From the NCBI RefSeq assembly GCF_006149045.1, contig NZ_VBSN01000038.1, forward strand, positions 310,001 to 374,000: a stretch of 64,000 nucleotides of DNA, in the 5' to 3' direction. This DNA is from Dyadobacter flavalbus (GTDB lineage: Bacteria > Bacteroidota > Bacteroidia > Cytophagales > Spirosomataceae). Every line of letters starts with the position of its first letter. Position 1 is the stretch's first letter. Shown here piece after piece: positions 53,493 through 62,847 of this stretch. A program made the position numbers and the translations under genes. Below the pieces are notes generated by a model. It was not told the origin of the DNA and did no database searches. It was given only the letters and a program-made list of their open reading frames with translations.

Positions 53493-56400
53493 ATGGATTT
53501 AATACGTTTTGCATTACGCAAGCCTATCACCATTATGGTTTTGGTAGCCGGCTTGTTCTTCTTCGGTATCAATGCAGTGCGGAACATCAAAGTGGATATT
53601 TTCCCGAAGCTGGACCTGCCTGTGATGTACATCGCGCACCCTTTCGGAGGTTATACGCCTACGCAGATGGAAACTTTCTTTGCCAAACAATACATCAACA
53701 TTCTGCTGTATGTAAATGGTATCAAAAGCATTGAAACCAAAAATATTCAGGGACTGACGCTGATGAAGATCAACTTCTATCCCGGTACCAACATGGCGCA
53801 GGCATCTGCGGAGCTGAGTGCTTTTACCAACCGTGCGCAGGCCATATTTCCGCCGGGTTCCAATCCGCCGTTCATCATCCGTTTTGATGCGTCCACTTTG
53901 CCGGTCGGACAACTGGTACTGAGCAGTGAAAAACGGACCAATAATGAATTGCTGGACATGGCGAATGTTTACGTGCGTTCTACATTTACGTCCATTCCCG
54001 GCCTTGTGTCTGCGCCGCCGTTCGGAGGGAACATCCGTACGATTGTAGTAAAAGCTGATCCGGATTTGCTGCGCTCGCATAACCTGACACCGGATCAGCT
54101 GGTGGAAGCATTGCGGATCAATAATCAGACGGCGCCTTCCGGCAATGTGCGGATCGGTGATAAAAACTACATTACGCCCACCAATACAACCGTTAGAAAT
54201 ATAAAGGATTTTGAAAATATCCCGCTTTTTAAAGGTTCCGTTCAGAATTTGTACCTGCGCGACGTAGCCACGGTTGAAGACGGCGCGGACATAACGGCAG
54301 GCTATGGATTGGTAAACGGAAAGCGCTCCGTTTATCTCAGCATTGCCAAAGGTGCCGATGCCTCTACATGGGAAGTGGTACAGAACCTGAAAAAAGCAAT
54401 GCCCAGAATCCAGAGCACTCTGCCGGAAGACGTAAAAATCAGCTATGAATTTGATCAGTCCACTTATGTAATGAACTCCGTTATGAGCCTTTTGACCGAA
54501 GGCGCAATCGGTGCCATTCTTACGGGTTTAATGGTTTTGCTTTTTCTGGGCGATCCGCGCGGCGCACTGATTGTGATCTTAACGATTCCGACATCCATTA
54601 TTTCCGGCGTTTTGTTCCTGAACCTTTTCGGGCAGACCATCAACATCATGACACTGAGCGGACTTGCACTTGCCATCGGTATTCTTGTAGATGAAAGTAC
54701 GGTTACGATCGAGAACATTCACCAGCATTTAGATATGGGAAAACCCAAAGCGCTGGCGATCTGGGATGCTTGTCAGGAGATTGCTTTTCCGAAGCTGCTG
54801 ATCCTGTTTTGTATTCTGGCTGTTTTTGCACCGGCGTTTACGATGGGCGGCATTCCGGGATCTTTGTTTTTGCCGCTTGCGCTGGCCATTGGTTTCAGTA
54901 TGATCGTTTCCTATTTTCTTGCCCAGACATTTGTTCCGGTTATGGCCAACTGGATCATGAAAGTAAAGCATCATAAAAACAAAGACGGCGTCGAAATGAG
55001 CGATGCGGAAGAATTTGCAGCTTCGGGCCTTTCCAGAAATAAAGAAGCGCAGAAAGAAGCATTGCTGCACAAACCGGATCATAACGAAAGCGGCAAAATC
55101 AGCCGGTTTGATCGCATCAGAATACGGTTTTCAAGATTTATTGCCCGTATGATTCCTTACAGAAAACCGATTGTAATTGCATACCTTGTACTTTCTACGG
55201 TTACTGCCGGATTTTTACTGACCAATATCGGTAAAGACGTTTTGCCAAAAGTAAATGGCGCACAGTTTCAGGTTCGTCTCCGGGCACCGGAAGGAACGCG
55301 CATTGAAAGAACAGAAGAAAAAACACTTGCTACGATTCAGGCGATCAAGGATATAGTGGGCACCAAAAATGTTTCTGTTACGTCGGCCTATGTCGGTCAG
55401 CACCCGGCTTTGTTTTCGGTCAATCCGATTTATCTGTGGATGGCCGGCCCGCAGGAAGCCGTTTTGCAGGTCGCATTGAAAGAAGGCTTTCACACCAATC
55501 TGGATGAGCTGAAAGAGAAAATCCGTAAAAGGATCAGTGTAACGGTTCCGGACCTTGCGCTTTCGTTTGAACCCATTGAACTTACCGACAAAATCCTGAG
55601 CCAGGGCTCTCCTACTCCGATTGAGGTCAGGATGTCGGGAAGGGATAAAAAACTGAATGAGAAATATGCGCAGCTGGTCATTGAAAAACTGAAGCATATC
55701 AGCTACTTGCGGGATATTCAGCTTGGACAATCCAACAAATATCCTTCTATCAATATAGAAGTGGACCGCGTGCGTGCCGCACAGCTCGGCGTGGATATGA
55801 ATGACGTTTCCAAATCACTGATCGCTTCCACTTCTTCTTCGCGCTATACAGACAAAAATATCTGGGTGGACGAAAAAGGCGGATTCAGCTATTCGGTACA
55901 GGTTCAGGTTCCTGAAAACAAAATGAACAACATCAGTGAAATTGGCGAAATTCCGTTACTCAGAAATGCAAGCCGGCCCACTTTGAATGACATCGCTACG
56001 ATTACACCGGATACGACCTACGGTGAAAACGACAATCTGGGCTCCATGCCGGTTTTGTCCGTAACAGCAAACCTCAACAATACGGATCTGGGCATTGCAA
56101 AGGCGGATGTAGAAACGGCGCTTGCTTCATTAGGTGAACTTCCGCGGGGACTTACCGTTGAACTTGTCGGACTCAGCCAGACACTGACCGATACGCTGGA
56201 CAGTCTTCAGAATGGTCTGATTGTTGCCATTGTTGTCATTTTCCTGATGCTTGCGGCTAATTTTCAGTCATTCAAGGTTTCTGCCATTGTACTTGCAACA
56301 GTTCCAGCGGTTGTACTCGGCTCGCTTGCGTTGCTGATGATGACGGGTTCCACGCTTAATCTGCAATCTTATATGGGCATTATCATGTCGGTGGGTGTTT

Positions 56401-56753
56401 CCATTTCCAACGCGGTTTTATTGATTACCAATGCGGAACAATTAAGAAAGCACAGCGGTAATGCCATTGAAGCTGCGCAGGAATCTGCCAGTTTAAGGTT
56501 ACGCCCGATTGTGATGACGGCAGTTGCGATGGTCGTCGGAATGATACCGATGGCGAGTGGCCTGGGTGAAGCCGGCGATCAGTCGTCACCGCTTGGCCGT
56601 GCAGTGATCGGCGGATTGATTGCATCCACCTTTGCGGCACTGTTTATTCTGCCGCTTGTATTCGCCTGGGGCCAGGGCAATGCGAGTACACAAAGTGTCT
56701 CGCTCGATCCCGAAGATGAAGAAAGCAAGTTTTATATTCCTATGACCAAATAA
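53493..56753 (+). CDS. RND family efflux pump inner-membrane subunit
   Basis: This 1086-residue RND permease has the 12-helix, two-porter-loop layout (first helix about 12-28; helices 2-6 at about 335-490; a second set at about 905-1060). A cytoplasmic insertion of about 70 residues around 490-550 is rich in charged residues. The helix-4 proton site reads ILVDESTVTIENI, so Asp400 is followed by Glu401 instead of the second Asp of AcrB. In the helix-10 position where AcrB has its essential Lys, this protein has GVSISNAVLLITN, a Ser-Asn. It follows the tolC gene by 63 bp. The substrate is unknown. Confidence 0.94.
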   Translation: MDLIRFALRKPITIMVLVAGLFFFGINAVRNIKVDIFPKLDLPVMYIAHPFGGYTPTQMETFFAKQYINILLYVNGIKSIETKNIQGLTLMKINFYPGTNMAQASAELSAFTNRAQAIFPPGSNPPFIIRFDASTLPVGQLVLSSEKRTNNELLDMANVYVRSTFTSIPGLVSAPPFGGNIRTIVVKADPDLLRSHNLTPDQLVEALRINNQTAPSGNVRIGDKNYITPTNTTVRNIKDFENIPLFKGSVQNLYLRDVATVEDGADITAGYGLVNGKRSVYLSIAKGADASTWEVVQNLKKAMPRIQSTLPEDVKISYEFDQSTYVMNSVMSLLTEGAIGAILTGLMVLLFLGDPRGALIVILTIPTSIISGVLFLNLFGQTINIMTLSGLALAIGILVDESTVTIENIHQHLDMGKPKALAIWDACQEIAFPKLLILFCILAVFAPAFTMGGIPGSLFLPLALAIGFSMIVSYFLAQTFVPVMANWIMKVKHHKNKDGVEMSDAEEFAASGLSRNKEAQKEALLHKPDHNESGKISRFDRIRIRFSRFIARMIPYRKPIVIAYLVLSTVTAGFLLTNIGKDVLPKVNGAQFQVRLRAPEGTRIERTEEKTLATIQAIKDIVGTKNVSVTSAYVGQHPALFSVNPIYLWMAGPQEAVLQVALKEGFHTNLDELKEKIRKRISVTVPDLALSFEPIELTDKILSQGSPTPIEVRMSGRDKKLNEKYAQLVIEKLKHISYLRDIQLGQSNKYPSINIEVDRVRAAQLGVDMNDVSKSLIASTSSSRYTDKNIWVDEKGGFSYSVQVQVPENKMNNISEIGEIPLLRNASRPTLNDIATITPDTTYGENDNLGSMPVLSVTANLNNTDLGIAKADVETALASLGELPRGLTVELVGLSQTLTDTLDSLQNGLIVAIVVIFLMLAANFQSFKVSAIVLATVPAVVLGSLALLMMTGSTLNLQSYMGIIMSVGVSISNAVLLITNAEQLRKHSGNAIEAAQESASLRLRPIVMTAVAMVVGMIPMASGLGEAGDQSSPLGRAVIGGLIASTFAALFILPLVFAWGQGNASTQSVSLDPEDEESKFYIPMTK

Positions 56754-56769
56754 CCAAGTATTGAAGCAA

Positions 56770-57894
56770 ATGAAAAATTACTATAAACTGGCTGTTGCTC
56801 TTGTGTTTACAGCTTTTGCAGGACTTCAGGGATGCGGGCCATCCAAGGCCGAAGAAGAGGAAGAAAATGCCAAGGCTCCGGTTGAAGCGTCCGCACTGGA
56901 AACTTTTTCGCTAAAAAAACAGCAACTTTCGTCCAACCTGAAAATTCCCGGCGAACTGATTGCTTATCAGCAAGTGGATCTTTATGCCAAAGTAAGCAGC
57001 TTTGTTAAAAAACTGCATGCAGACGTTGGTACCGAAGTAAAGCAAGGCCAGCTGCTTGCATCCATGGAGGCGCCGGAACTTACCGCACAGTTTGCAGGAA
57101 GCCAGTCCAGACTGGCATCGCAGGAAGCTATTTATGAAGCAAGCAAAGCCAATTACGAACGTTTGCTGGAAACAAGCAAAACGCCGGGAACCGTTTCACA
57201 GAATGATCTGGATGTGGCTCTGGCAAAACAAAGGTCAGACTTTGCGCAGCTTGAAGCAGCAAAATCGGCAACGCGGGAAATTACAGACACCCGGAATTAT
57301 CTTGAAATCCGGGCGCCGTTCAGCGGTGTCATTACCGCCAGGAATGTCAGTGCGGGTGCATATGTAGGCCCTTCCGGAAAGGGTTCGGAGTTTCCGCTAT
57401 TTACATTGGTCGAGCAGCGCAAATTACGTTTGGTTGTAAGTGTTCCCGAAGCTTATACCAGTTATCTGAGGAATAATAGTGAAATTACATTTAAAGTCAA
57501 GTCACTTCCCAATGAAGATTTCTCGGCAAAGGTAACCAGGCTTTCCGGAGCACTGGATACCAGATTACGCTCTCAGCGCACGGAAATGGACATATCTAAC
57601 AGTGATAGAAAACTTCTTCCCGGTATGATCGCCGAAGTTTCCATTCCCTTGGGCGGAAATTCGAATGCATTTGTCATTCCAAAGACGGCTTTGCTCAATT
57701 CACCTCAGGGAACTTATATCATCAAAATAGTGGATCACAAAGCCGTCTGGGTTCCTGTAAAAACAGGGAGCAACAGCGAAGACAAGCTGGAAATCTTTGG
57801 TGACATCAAGGAAGATGACGTGATTGTCAAATCTGCAAACGAGGAGATCCGGAACAATTCAGACGTAAAGAACATGAAAACGGTAACTATCTGA
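56770..57894 (+). CDS. RND efflux periplasmic adaptor (membrane fusion) lipoprotein
   Basis: I start at ATG 56770 (374 residues); an in-frame TTG three codons earlier is possible. A lipobox (FAGLQGCGPSK) places the lipidated Cys near residue 23. The lipoyl/barrel-sandwich halves (YAKVSSFVKKLHADVGTEVKQG; RAPFSGVITARNVSAGAYV, shown as landmarks) enclose an alpha-hairpin (about 95-165), then a beta-barrel and membrane-proximal domain. It links the pump with the TolC tunnel. It begins 16 bp after the pump gene. Its 3' end overlaps the convergent DUF6134-like gene by 8 bp, so the two transcripts run into each other. Confidence 0.93.
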   Translation: MKNYYKLAVALVFTAFAGLQGCGPSKAEEEEENAKAPVEASALETFSLKKQQLSSNLKIPGELIAYQQVDLYAKVSSFVKKLHADVGTEVKQGQLLASMEAPELTAQFAGSQSRLASQEAIYEASKANYERLLETSKTPGTVSQNDLDVALAKQRSDFAQLEAAKSATREITDTRNYLEIRAPFSGVITARNVSAGAYVGPSGKGSEFPLFTLVEQRKLRLVVSVPEAYTSYLRNNSEITFKVKSLPNEDFSAKVTRLSGALDTRLRSQRTEMDISNSDRKLLPGMIAEVSIPLGGNSNAFVIPKTALLNSPQGTYIIKIVDHKAVWVPVKTGSNSEDKLEIFGDIKEDDVIVKSANEEIRNNSDVKNMKTVTI

Positions 57895-58522
57895 GGACCG
57901 TTTTCGGGGAAGAAGTTTTTTCAGCATTCAAGACAATACGCAGCTTGAAACCGGCCAGGTCTGTTTTCACTTCTTTGCAAAGACCGTTCTGATAAGTATA
58001 GGTTGCTTGTTTGCCGTCCGGTAATGAAATGCCGTATTTGCCTTCGGATAATTTTTTAATGCTGCACATTTTTCCGTAACGTTCCGAGTAAACTTCCCGA
58101 ACGTTAACGGGCTCTTTGTAATACAAACTTGTAATGGTAGAAATAATCGGCGTATTCAGCTCGATCTTAGCTTTGTCCTCTGCATCTTCTCCGGAAAACA
58201 TAACTTCATATAATGGCTTGACACTGCTTCTGGTCAGTGTTTTCTCTTTCAGGTCGCCGTTTACATGATGCGAACAGGTAGCCGAAACCAGTTTTCCGTG
58301 ACTGTAATTGGTTTGCGTGGCATATCTGCCTTTATAGAACATGATTTTGAAATCAGATTCAATCCGGTGTGTTTCGGTATCGTCTTTTCCATTATCATCA
58401 AATACTTTCAGTGAACCTATTGTCCTTCCGGCAACAATGACATCATAAACGTTCGTTTGGGACTTAGCAACATGAAATGAAAGAAACAACATTCCGAATA
58501 CTATCAAACCTAAAATTCTCAT
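57887..58522 (-). CDS. Secreted DUF6134-like protein
   Basis: The 211-residue product has a signal peptide (about 1-21, ending HVAKSQ). The mature domain is predicted to be all beta: YDVIVAGRTIGSLKVF, then FKIMFYKGRYATQTNYSHGKL, and PVNVREVYSERYGKMCSIKKL. I associate this pattern with the Bacteroidota DUF6134 group, from memory and with moderate confidence. The function is unknown. Its last 8 bases overlap the 3' end of the adaptor gene on the other strand. Confidence 0.75.
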   Translation of the reverse strand: MRILGLIVFGMLFLSFHVAKSQTNVYDVIVAGRTIGSLKVFDDNGKDDTETHRIESDFKIMFYKGRYATQTNYSHGKLVSATCSHHVNGDLKEKTLTRSSVKPLYEVMFSGEDAEDKAKIELNTPIISTITSLYYKEPVNVREVYSERYGKMCSIKKLSEGKYGISLPDGKQATYTYQNGLCKEVKTDLAGFKLRIVLNAEKTSSPKTVLR

Positions 58523-58715
58523 CCGTATACAGTTTAAGCTTAAAGTAGCATGTGATCTATATAACAGTACAACTTCCGTGCCTATTGCCCTATTCTTAAT
58601 ATAATCAGGATATTATATGAAGAGTAACCGGATTCAGGCAATTGAAATTTTACTTTATATAGCAACCGGTAAGGTTTGATTTCCTTTATCCCCGTTTCTT
58701 ATGCCCCGGATTTGT

Positions 58716-60221
58716 TTAATTCACTTCTGCAAAATCAAGCTGCTGAATCAATGCCGGGTTCTCCGGTGACAATGTAAAATACACTTTAATGCCGCCTTTG
58801 CTCCCGTTCATCTGAAAAGTACCCCGTAGTTGGTTTTCCGCAGTTATTTCTGAAACCCCGGTTATGTTACCCGTCTTGGCCAGCAAAAGATCCAGTTCCT
58901 TTTTGCGGTGTGCGACCGATTTGTCGGGGAAAAAGTTTTCAGCAAAAATGCCGCTTTGTTCCGCATTTTTCCAGTCCGGCAGAAGTTTGAGCAACGCCCT
59001 TTTTCTTTGATCAAGAACATCCGATACTTTAACAGGAAGCGGTTTCAAGCCGGCCATTGCGATAATGGTATCCAGCACAGCCGTATTGATCGTCGCCATT
59101 CCGGCGTAGGTACGGTTTGCATGTACAATAATCCCGATCCCGTATTCAGGTAAAATTTGCCACTGACTTCCGAATCCCGGCAATCCGCCTGTATGCCCGA
59201 TCCCGGTTCTTCCTTCACAATCTTTGCTCCATCTCAGTCCGTAACCATAGGCAGAAACCATCGCGCACGGACGCCCGCCCGGATATTTGTAGCCTGCATT
59301 GAGATTGTTGAAATTCCACGGCATCTGCATTTCCCTGACATCGCTTCTTGTAACAGGCCCGGTTTCCGGCGCTGAATTCGGTGGCCATGCAGACAAATGA
59401 AATAGAACATACTTGCTGAAATCTTCAATGGAAGTAATCAGTCCGCCCATGGCGCCGTACGTGCCGTCGTGCAGCAACTCTTCTTCTTTCCAGATGTCAT
59501 CTTCGTAGCGGTAACCGTGTGCAAGCAGTTTTGAAGGTGCTTTTGAATATTCCCAAATGGTGTTGTTCATTCCCAGCGGCTTGAAAATCACCTCATCGAT
59601 GTATTGCTGATAAGGCTTGCCGGAAACATTGCTGATTATTTTTCCAAGCATTGCAAAACCAAGATTGCTGTATTCGTAGGTGATACCCGGCACGTTGGAA
59701 AATGAAATCCCTTTTTTGATCAATGCGATCAGTTCTTCGTCCTTTGAATCCAGTTGCCGGTCGCCCCACGGATTGTCTTCGGGGAAACCTGCGGCATGCG
59801 TCAGCAAATGCCGGACCGTGATGACGGGCGCATCTTTTGTCAGTGAAGGCATGGATTTGAGCTCAGGAATATACATGAACGCCGGATCGTCCAATTTCAG
59901 TTTTCCTTCTTTTCGCAATGCAAGAACAGCCATGGCGGTAACGCTTTTGGACATGGACGCTATTCTGAAGAGCGATTGTGGCGTAGCCTTTGTGGAAGTC
60001 GCAATTTCAGAGAAGCCGTTTGCGCCGGAAAGCAGCAGTTGTCCGTCAACAACCAACCCGAAAGCAAGCGCGGGAAAATGATTTTTCTCTGCATAATCCT
60101 GGTACAGTTTTTCAATAACGGGCAAAGTTGCCTTGATTTTACTGACTCTGTCCGTCTTTGCAGGCTGCGCCACGGATGAAAAAAACAGCAACACAAGCAA
60201 AAAAGTAAATCCTGATCTCAT
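58716..60221 (-). CDS. Serine hydrolase of the class C beta-lactamase / D-peptidase fold
   Basis: The 501-residue exported protein has a signal peptide (about 1-19, ending SSVAQP). The active-site motifs are intact: SxxK is Ser89-Met-Ser-Lys92 (FRIASMSKSVT), YxN is in TYEYSNLGFAM, and the third motif is HTGGLPGFGSQW. The C-terminal 110 residues form an extra domain of unknown role. Members include beta-lactamases, esterases and D-aminopeptidases; in Bacteroidota many act on peptides or esters in the periplasm rather than on drugs. It is divergent from the MFS transporter gene. Confidence 0.92.
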   Translation of the reverse strand: MRSGFTFLLVLLFFSSVAQPAKTDRVSKIKATLPVIEKLYQDYAEKNHFPALAFGLVVDGQLLLSGANGFSEIATSTKATPQSLFRIASMSKSVTAMAVLALRKEGKLKLDDPAFMYIPELKSMPSLTKDAPVITVRHLLTHAAGFPEDNPWGDRQLDSKDEELIALIKKGISFSNVPGITYEYSNLGFAMLGKIISNVSGKPYQQYIDEVIFKPLGMNNTIWEYSKAPSKLLAHGYRYEDDIWKEEELLHDGTYGAMGGLITSIEDFSKYVLFHLSAWPPNSAPETGPVTRSDVREMQMPWNFNNLNAGYKYPGGRPCAMVSAYGYGLRWSKDCEGRTGIGHTGGLPGFGSQWQILPEYGIGIIVHANRTYAGMATINTAVLDTIIAMAGLKPLPVKVSDVLDQRKRALLKLLPDWKNAEQSGIFAENFFPDKSVAHRKKELDLLLAKTGNITGVSEITAENQLRGTFQMNGSKGGIKVYFTLSPENPALIQQLDFAEVN

Positions 60222-60557
60222 AATGGCCTTTTTTATAAATGCATGAAAAGTGAATATAGTAATTCCTTGCGGTTTTATTGACGCTTTTCGCGATTTACAA
60301 CAAGTACAGGAACGATAAATAAAAATAAAAACTGTTTTCTAGGAAAAGTACAAGACTTACTTTTTAATATTATTAAAAAAGTACAATTTAGATGAATTAA
60401 ATACTGCAAATATCCGTTAATTTTGAAGCTGAAAGCATATTTGTTTACTGGCAACCGAATTTTATTACCAGTTACTAAAATCACGAACTTAAAAAAATTA
60501 TAATATATACACATGAATTAACAGTCCGGAAAATAGCCGGACACATTTTTCACTCTT
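60222..60557. promoter_or_regulatory. 336-bp divergent promoter region
   Basis: This is AT-rich DNA between the serine hydrolase and the MFS gene. A TAATTTTG -7 candidate for the MFS side is at 60418-60425, 132 bp before the ATG. A hairpin GTCCGG/CCGGAC (60524-60529, 60537-60542) lies 15 bp before the ATG and could act in the leader. ACTGG/CCAGT (around 60450 and 60470) is a further weak inverted repeat. No reading frame is convincing. Confidence 0.45.
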
Positions 60558-61721
60558 ATGAACTATTCAATATTTGCCCCCTCCGATTCCAGAAAGTACC
60601 TGCGCATAGCCGTTGCTGCTTTCTTTTTTGTGCAGGGCCTGAGCTTTGCAGCCTGGGCCAGCCGCATTCCCGATATTAAAAACATGCTTCACCTGACCGA
60701 AGGCGGACTGGGTACCGTATTGCTTGCCTTACCGATCGGTCTGATGGCGAGTCTGCCGATTTCCGGCTGGATGGTTACGCATTACGGAAGCAAGAAAATG
60801 GTGCTGATCGGTGCGATCCTTTATGCTATGACGCTGGCGTTCATCGGTTTTGTAACCCGGACAGAGCAGCTTGTCATTGCACTTTTTGCATTCGGGCTTT
60901 GGGGAAATCTGACGAACATTGCGGTTAATACGCAGGCCGTTGCCGTAGAACAGGAATACGGCAAATCCATTATGGCATCTTTTCACGGTTTGTGGAGCCT
61001 TGCAGGATTTGTAAGTGCCATGATCGGTTCGTTCTTTATTTCGGTCCATATTCCTCCGCACATTCATTTCAGCGTCATCGCGCTGGCAGCTTTTGTCATC
61101 ATTTTTACAGCTTACAAACATACGATGCCGGACAGCGAAAGGAACAACGGAGAAGCGCAGCCGCTTTTTGTAAAACCGGACCGTGATTTATTGACGCTTG
61201 GCCTGATCGGGTTTTGTGCCATGGTTTGTGAAGGCGCCATGTTCGACTGGAGCGGCGTTTACTTTCAGGAAGTTGTAAATGTTCCTGCGTCCATGACTAC
61301 ACTCGGATATGTTGCTTTTATGGGTACCATGACCGGCGGCCGTTTTGCAGGCGACTGGCTTGCCAACCGTCTGGGCAGAAAAAAAATGCTTCAGATCAGC
61401 GGCTGTTTTATGGGAATAGGACTTGCGACAGCGGTTTTGTTTCCTTTTATGGTTCCGGCAACACTGGGATTTTTATTGGTCGGCTTTGGCGTTTCATCCG
61501 TTGTACCGCTGGTTTACAGCGCAGCCGGAAAGTCCACAACCATGTCGGCAGGCATGGCGCTGGCAGCCGTTTCATCCATCAGTTTTATCGGATTTCTGAT
61601 CGGGCCGCCATTGATCGGTATCGTTGCACAGTTTGCTGACCTGCGCTGGTCGTTTGCAATCGTCGGCATTCTGGCATCGCTGACGGCTTATTTGTCAACA
61701 AAAGCGAAACTGATCAGTTAA
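60558..61721 (+). CDS. MFS transporter
   Basis: The 387-residue inner-membrane protein has about 12 helices and two homologous halves. The start LRIAVAAFFFVQGLSFAAWASRIPDIK and the loop MVTHYGSKKMVLIG (between helices 2 and 3) are typical of the YbjJ-like MFS group; the equivalent second-half loop is DWLANRLGRKKMLQ. These transporters move sugars or small organic compounds with protons, or export them. The substrate is unknown. A terminator hairpin follows. Confidence 0.92.
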   Translation: MNYSIFAPSDSRKYLRIAVAAFFFVQGLSFAAWASRIPDIKNMLHLTEGGLGTVLLALPIGLMASLPISGWMVTHYGSKKMVLIGAILYAMTLAFIGFVTRTEQLVIALFAFGLWGNLTNIAVNTQAVAVEQEYGKSIMASFHGLWSLAGFVSAMIGSFFISVHIPPHIHFSVIALAAFVIIFTAYKHTMPDSERNNGEAQPLFVKPDRDLLTLGLIGFCAMVCEGAMFDWSGVYFQEVVNVPASMTTLGYVAFMGTMTGGRFAGDWLANRLGRKKMLQISGCFMGIGLATAVLFPFMVPATLGFLLVGFGVSSVVPLVYSAAGKSTTMSAGMALAAVSSISFIGFLIGPPLIGIVAQFADLRWSFAIVGILASLTAYLSTKAKLIS

Positions 61722-61748
61722 GATTCTGGTACATTATTTTCAGTAGTC

Positions 61749-61777
61749 AAAAGGATAACCGTGTTGTTATCCTTTTT
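61749..61777 (+). terminator. Intrinsic terminator after the MFS gene
   Basis: An 11-bp stem pairs AAAAGGATAAC (61749-61759) with GTTATCCTTTT (61766-61776), loop of six, ending in T5. It lies before the hydrolase ATG at 61797, so the upstream in-frame GTG at 61761 is not the start. Confidence 0.88.
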
Positions 61778-61796
61778 GCATTTACAGGATTGTAAA

Positions 61797-62795
61797 ATGA
61801 AAAAACCTGCCTTTTTAATACTTCTGCTGATTTTTGCGTCTTGCGTTCAGGCCCAAAAAGATACGCTTCGAAACCTCGACATCCATCTTGAAAATTATAC
61901 CTATCCGTTTCCAGTTTCATTTTTAGCCATTGAATCGCAGGGTGAAAAGCTGAAAATGGCTTATATGGACGTGAAACCCTCAGTGCCGAATGGAAAAAGC
62001 ATAATGCTTTTACATGGCAAAAACTTCAACGGCGCTTATTGGGAGCAAACGGCTAAATCCCTGGCTGCACTTGGTTACCGCGTCATTATTCCGGATCAGA
62101 TCGGATTCGGGAAATCTTCCAAACCCCGGCATTTTCAGTATTCGTTTCATGAACTTGCCGCCAATACGAAGCGAATTCTTGATCATCTGAAAATAGATAA
62201 AATTGCCGTGTTAGGCCATTCGATGGGTGGAATGGTGGCTACGCGGTTTGCTGTTATGTATCCGGAAACAGTCGAAAAATTTATCCTTGAAAATCCGATC
62301 GGGCTGGAAGATTACAAGTTGAAAGTACCTTTTCAATCTGTGGATAAATGGTACCAGAGTGAACTGAAAAGTGATTTTAATTCCATCCGAAATTATCAGC
62401 TTAACAGCTATTATGACGGAAAATGGAAAGACAGTTATACAAAATGGGTGAATTTGCTGGCCGGCTGGACTTTGAACAAAGACTATCCGGTTGTAGCCTG
62501 GAACTCGGCACTCACCTATGATATGATTTACACACAGCCGGTTTGCTACGAATTTGAAAAAATTACAGCACCGACTTTACTGATCATCGGTCAGCGCGAC
62601 AGAAGCGCCGTGGGCAAAAACCTTGCTTCCGAAGAAGTCCGAAAAACACTCGGAAATTATCCGGAACTTGGAAAACAAACAAAAGCCAGAATTAAAAACA
62701 GTGAACTGGTTGAACTCGACAATATTGGCCATTTACCTCATATTGAAGACTTTGACAGATTTTTTGTTCCGCTGAAAAACTTTCTTGCCAGATAA
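61797..62795 (+). CDS. Exported alpha/beta hydrolase
   Basis: I start at ATG 61797 (332 residues), which yields a signal peptide (about 1-20, ending SCVQAQ). The GTG 12 codons upstream lies in the loop of a terminator hairpin. The hydrolase fold is clear: the oxyanion region MLLHGKNFNGAYWE, nucleophile elbow GHSMGG with the catalytic Ser, acid Asp in IIGQRDRSA, and His in NIGHLPHIED. It could be an esterase, lactonase or similar enzyme in the periplasm. A strong bidirectional terminator follows the stop. Confidence 0.92.
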   Translation: MKKPAFLILLLIFASCVQAQKDTLRNLDIHLENYTYPFPVSFLAIESQGEKLKMAYMDVKPSVPNGKSIMLLHGKNFNGAYWEQTAKSLAALGYRVIIPDQIGFGKSSKPRHFQYSFHELAANTKRILDHLKIDKIAVLGHSMGGMVATRFAVMYPETVEKFILENPIGLEDYKLKVPFQSVDKWYQSELKSDFNSIRNYQLNSYYDGKWKDSYTKWVNLLAGWTLNKDYPVVAWNSALTYDMIYTQPVCYEFEKITAPTLLIIGQRDRSAVGKNLASEEVRKTLGNYPELGKQTKARIKNSELVELDNIGHLPHIEDFDRFFVPLKNFLAR

Positions 62796-62800
62796 ATCCA

Positions 62801-62847
62801 AAGCAAACAGCCGCCGCTTCTGACACTTTGCGGCGGCTGTTTTGCTT
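62801..62847. terminator. Bidirectional intrinsic terminator
   Basis: AAGCAAACAGCCGCCGC (62801-62817) pairs with GCGGCGGCTGTTTTGCTT (62830-62847) with one bulged T. Its right end includes the stop codon of the convergent TIM-barrel gene. Confidence 0.88.
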
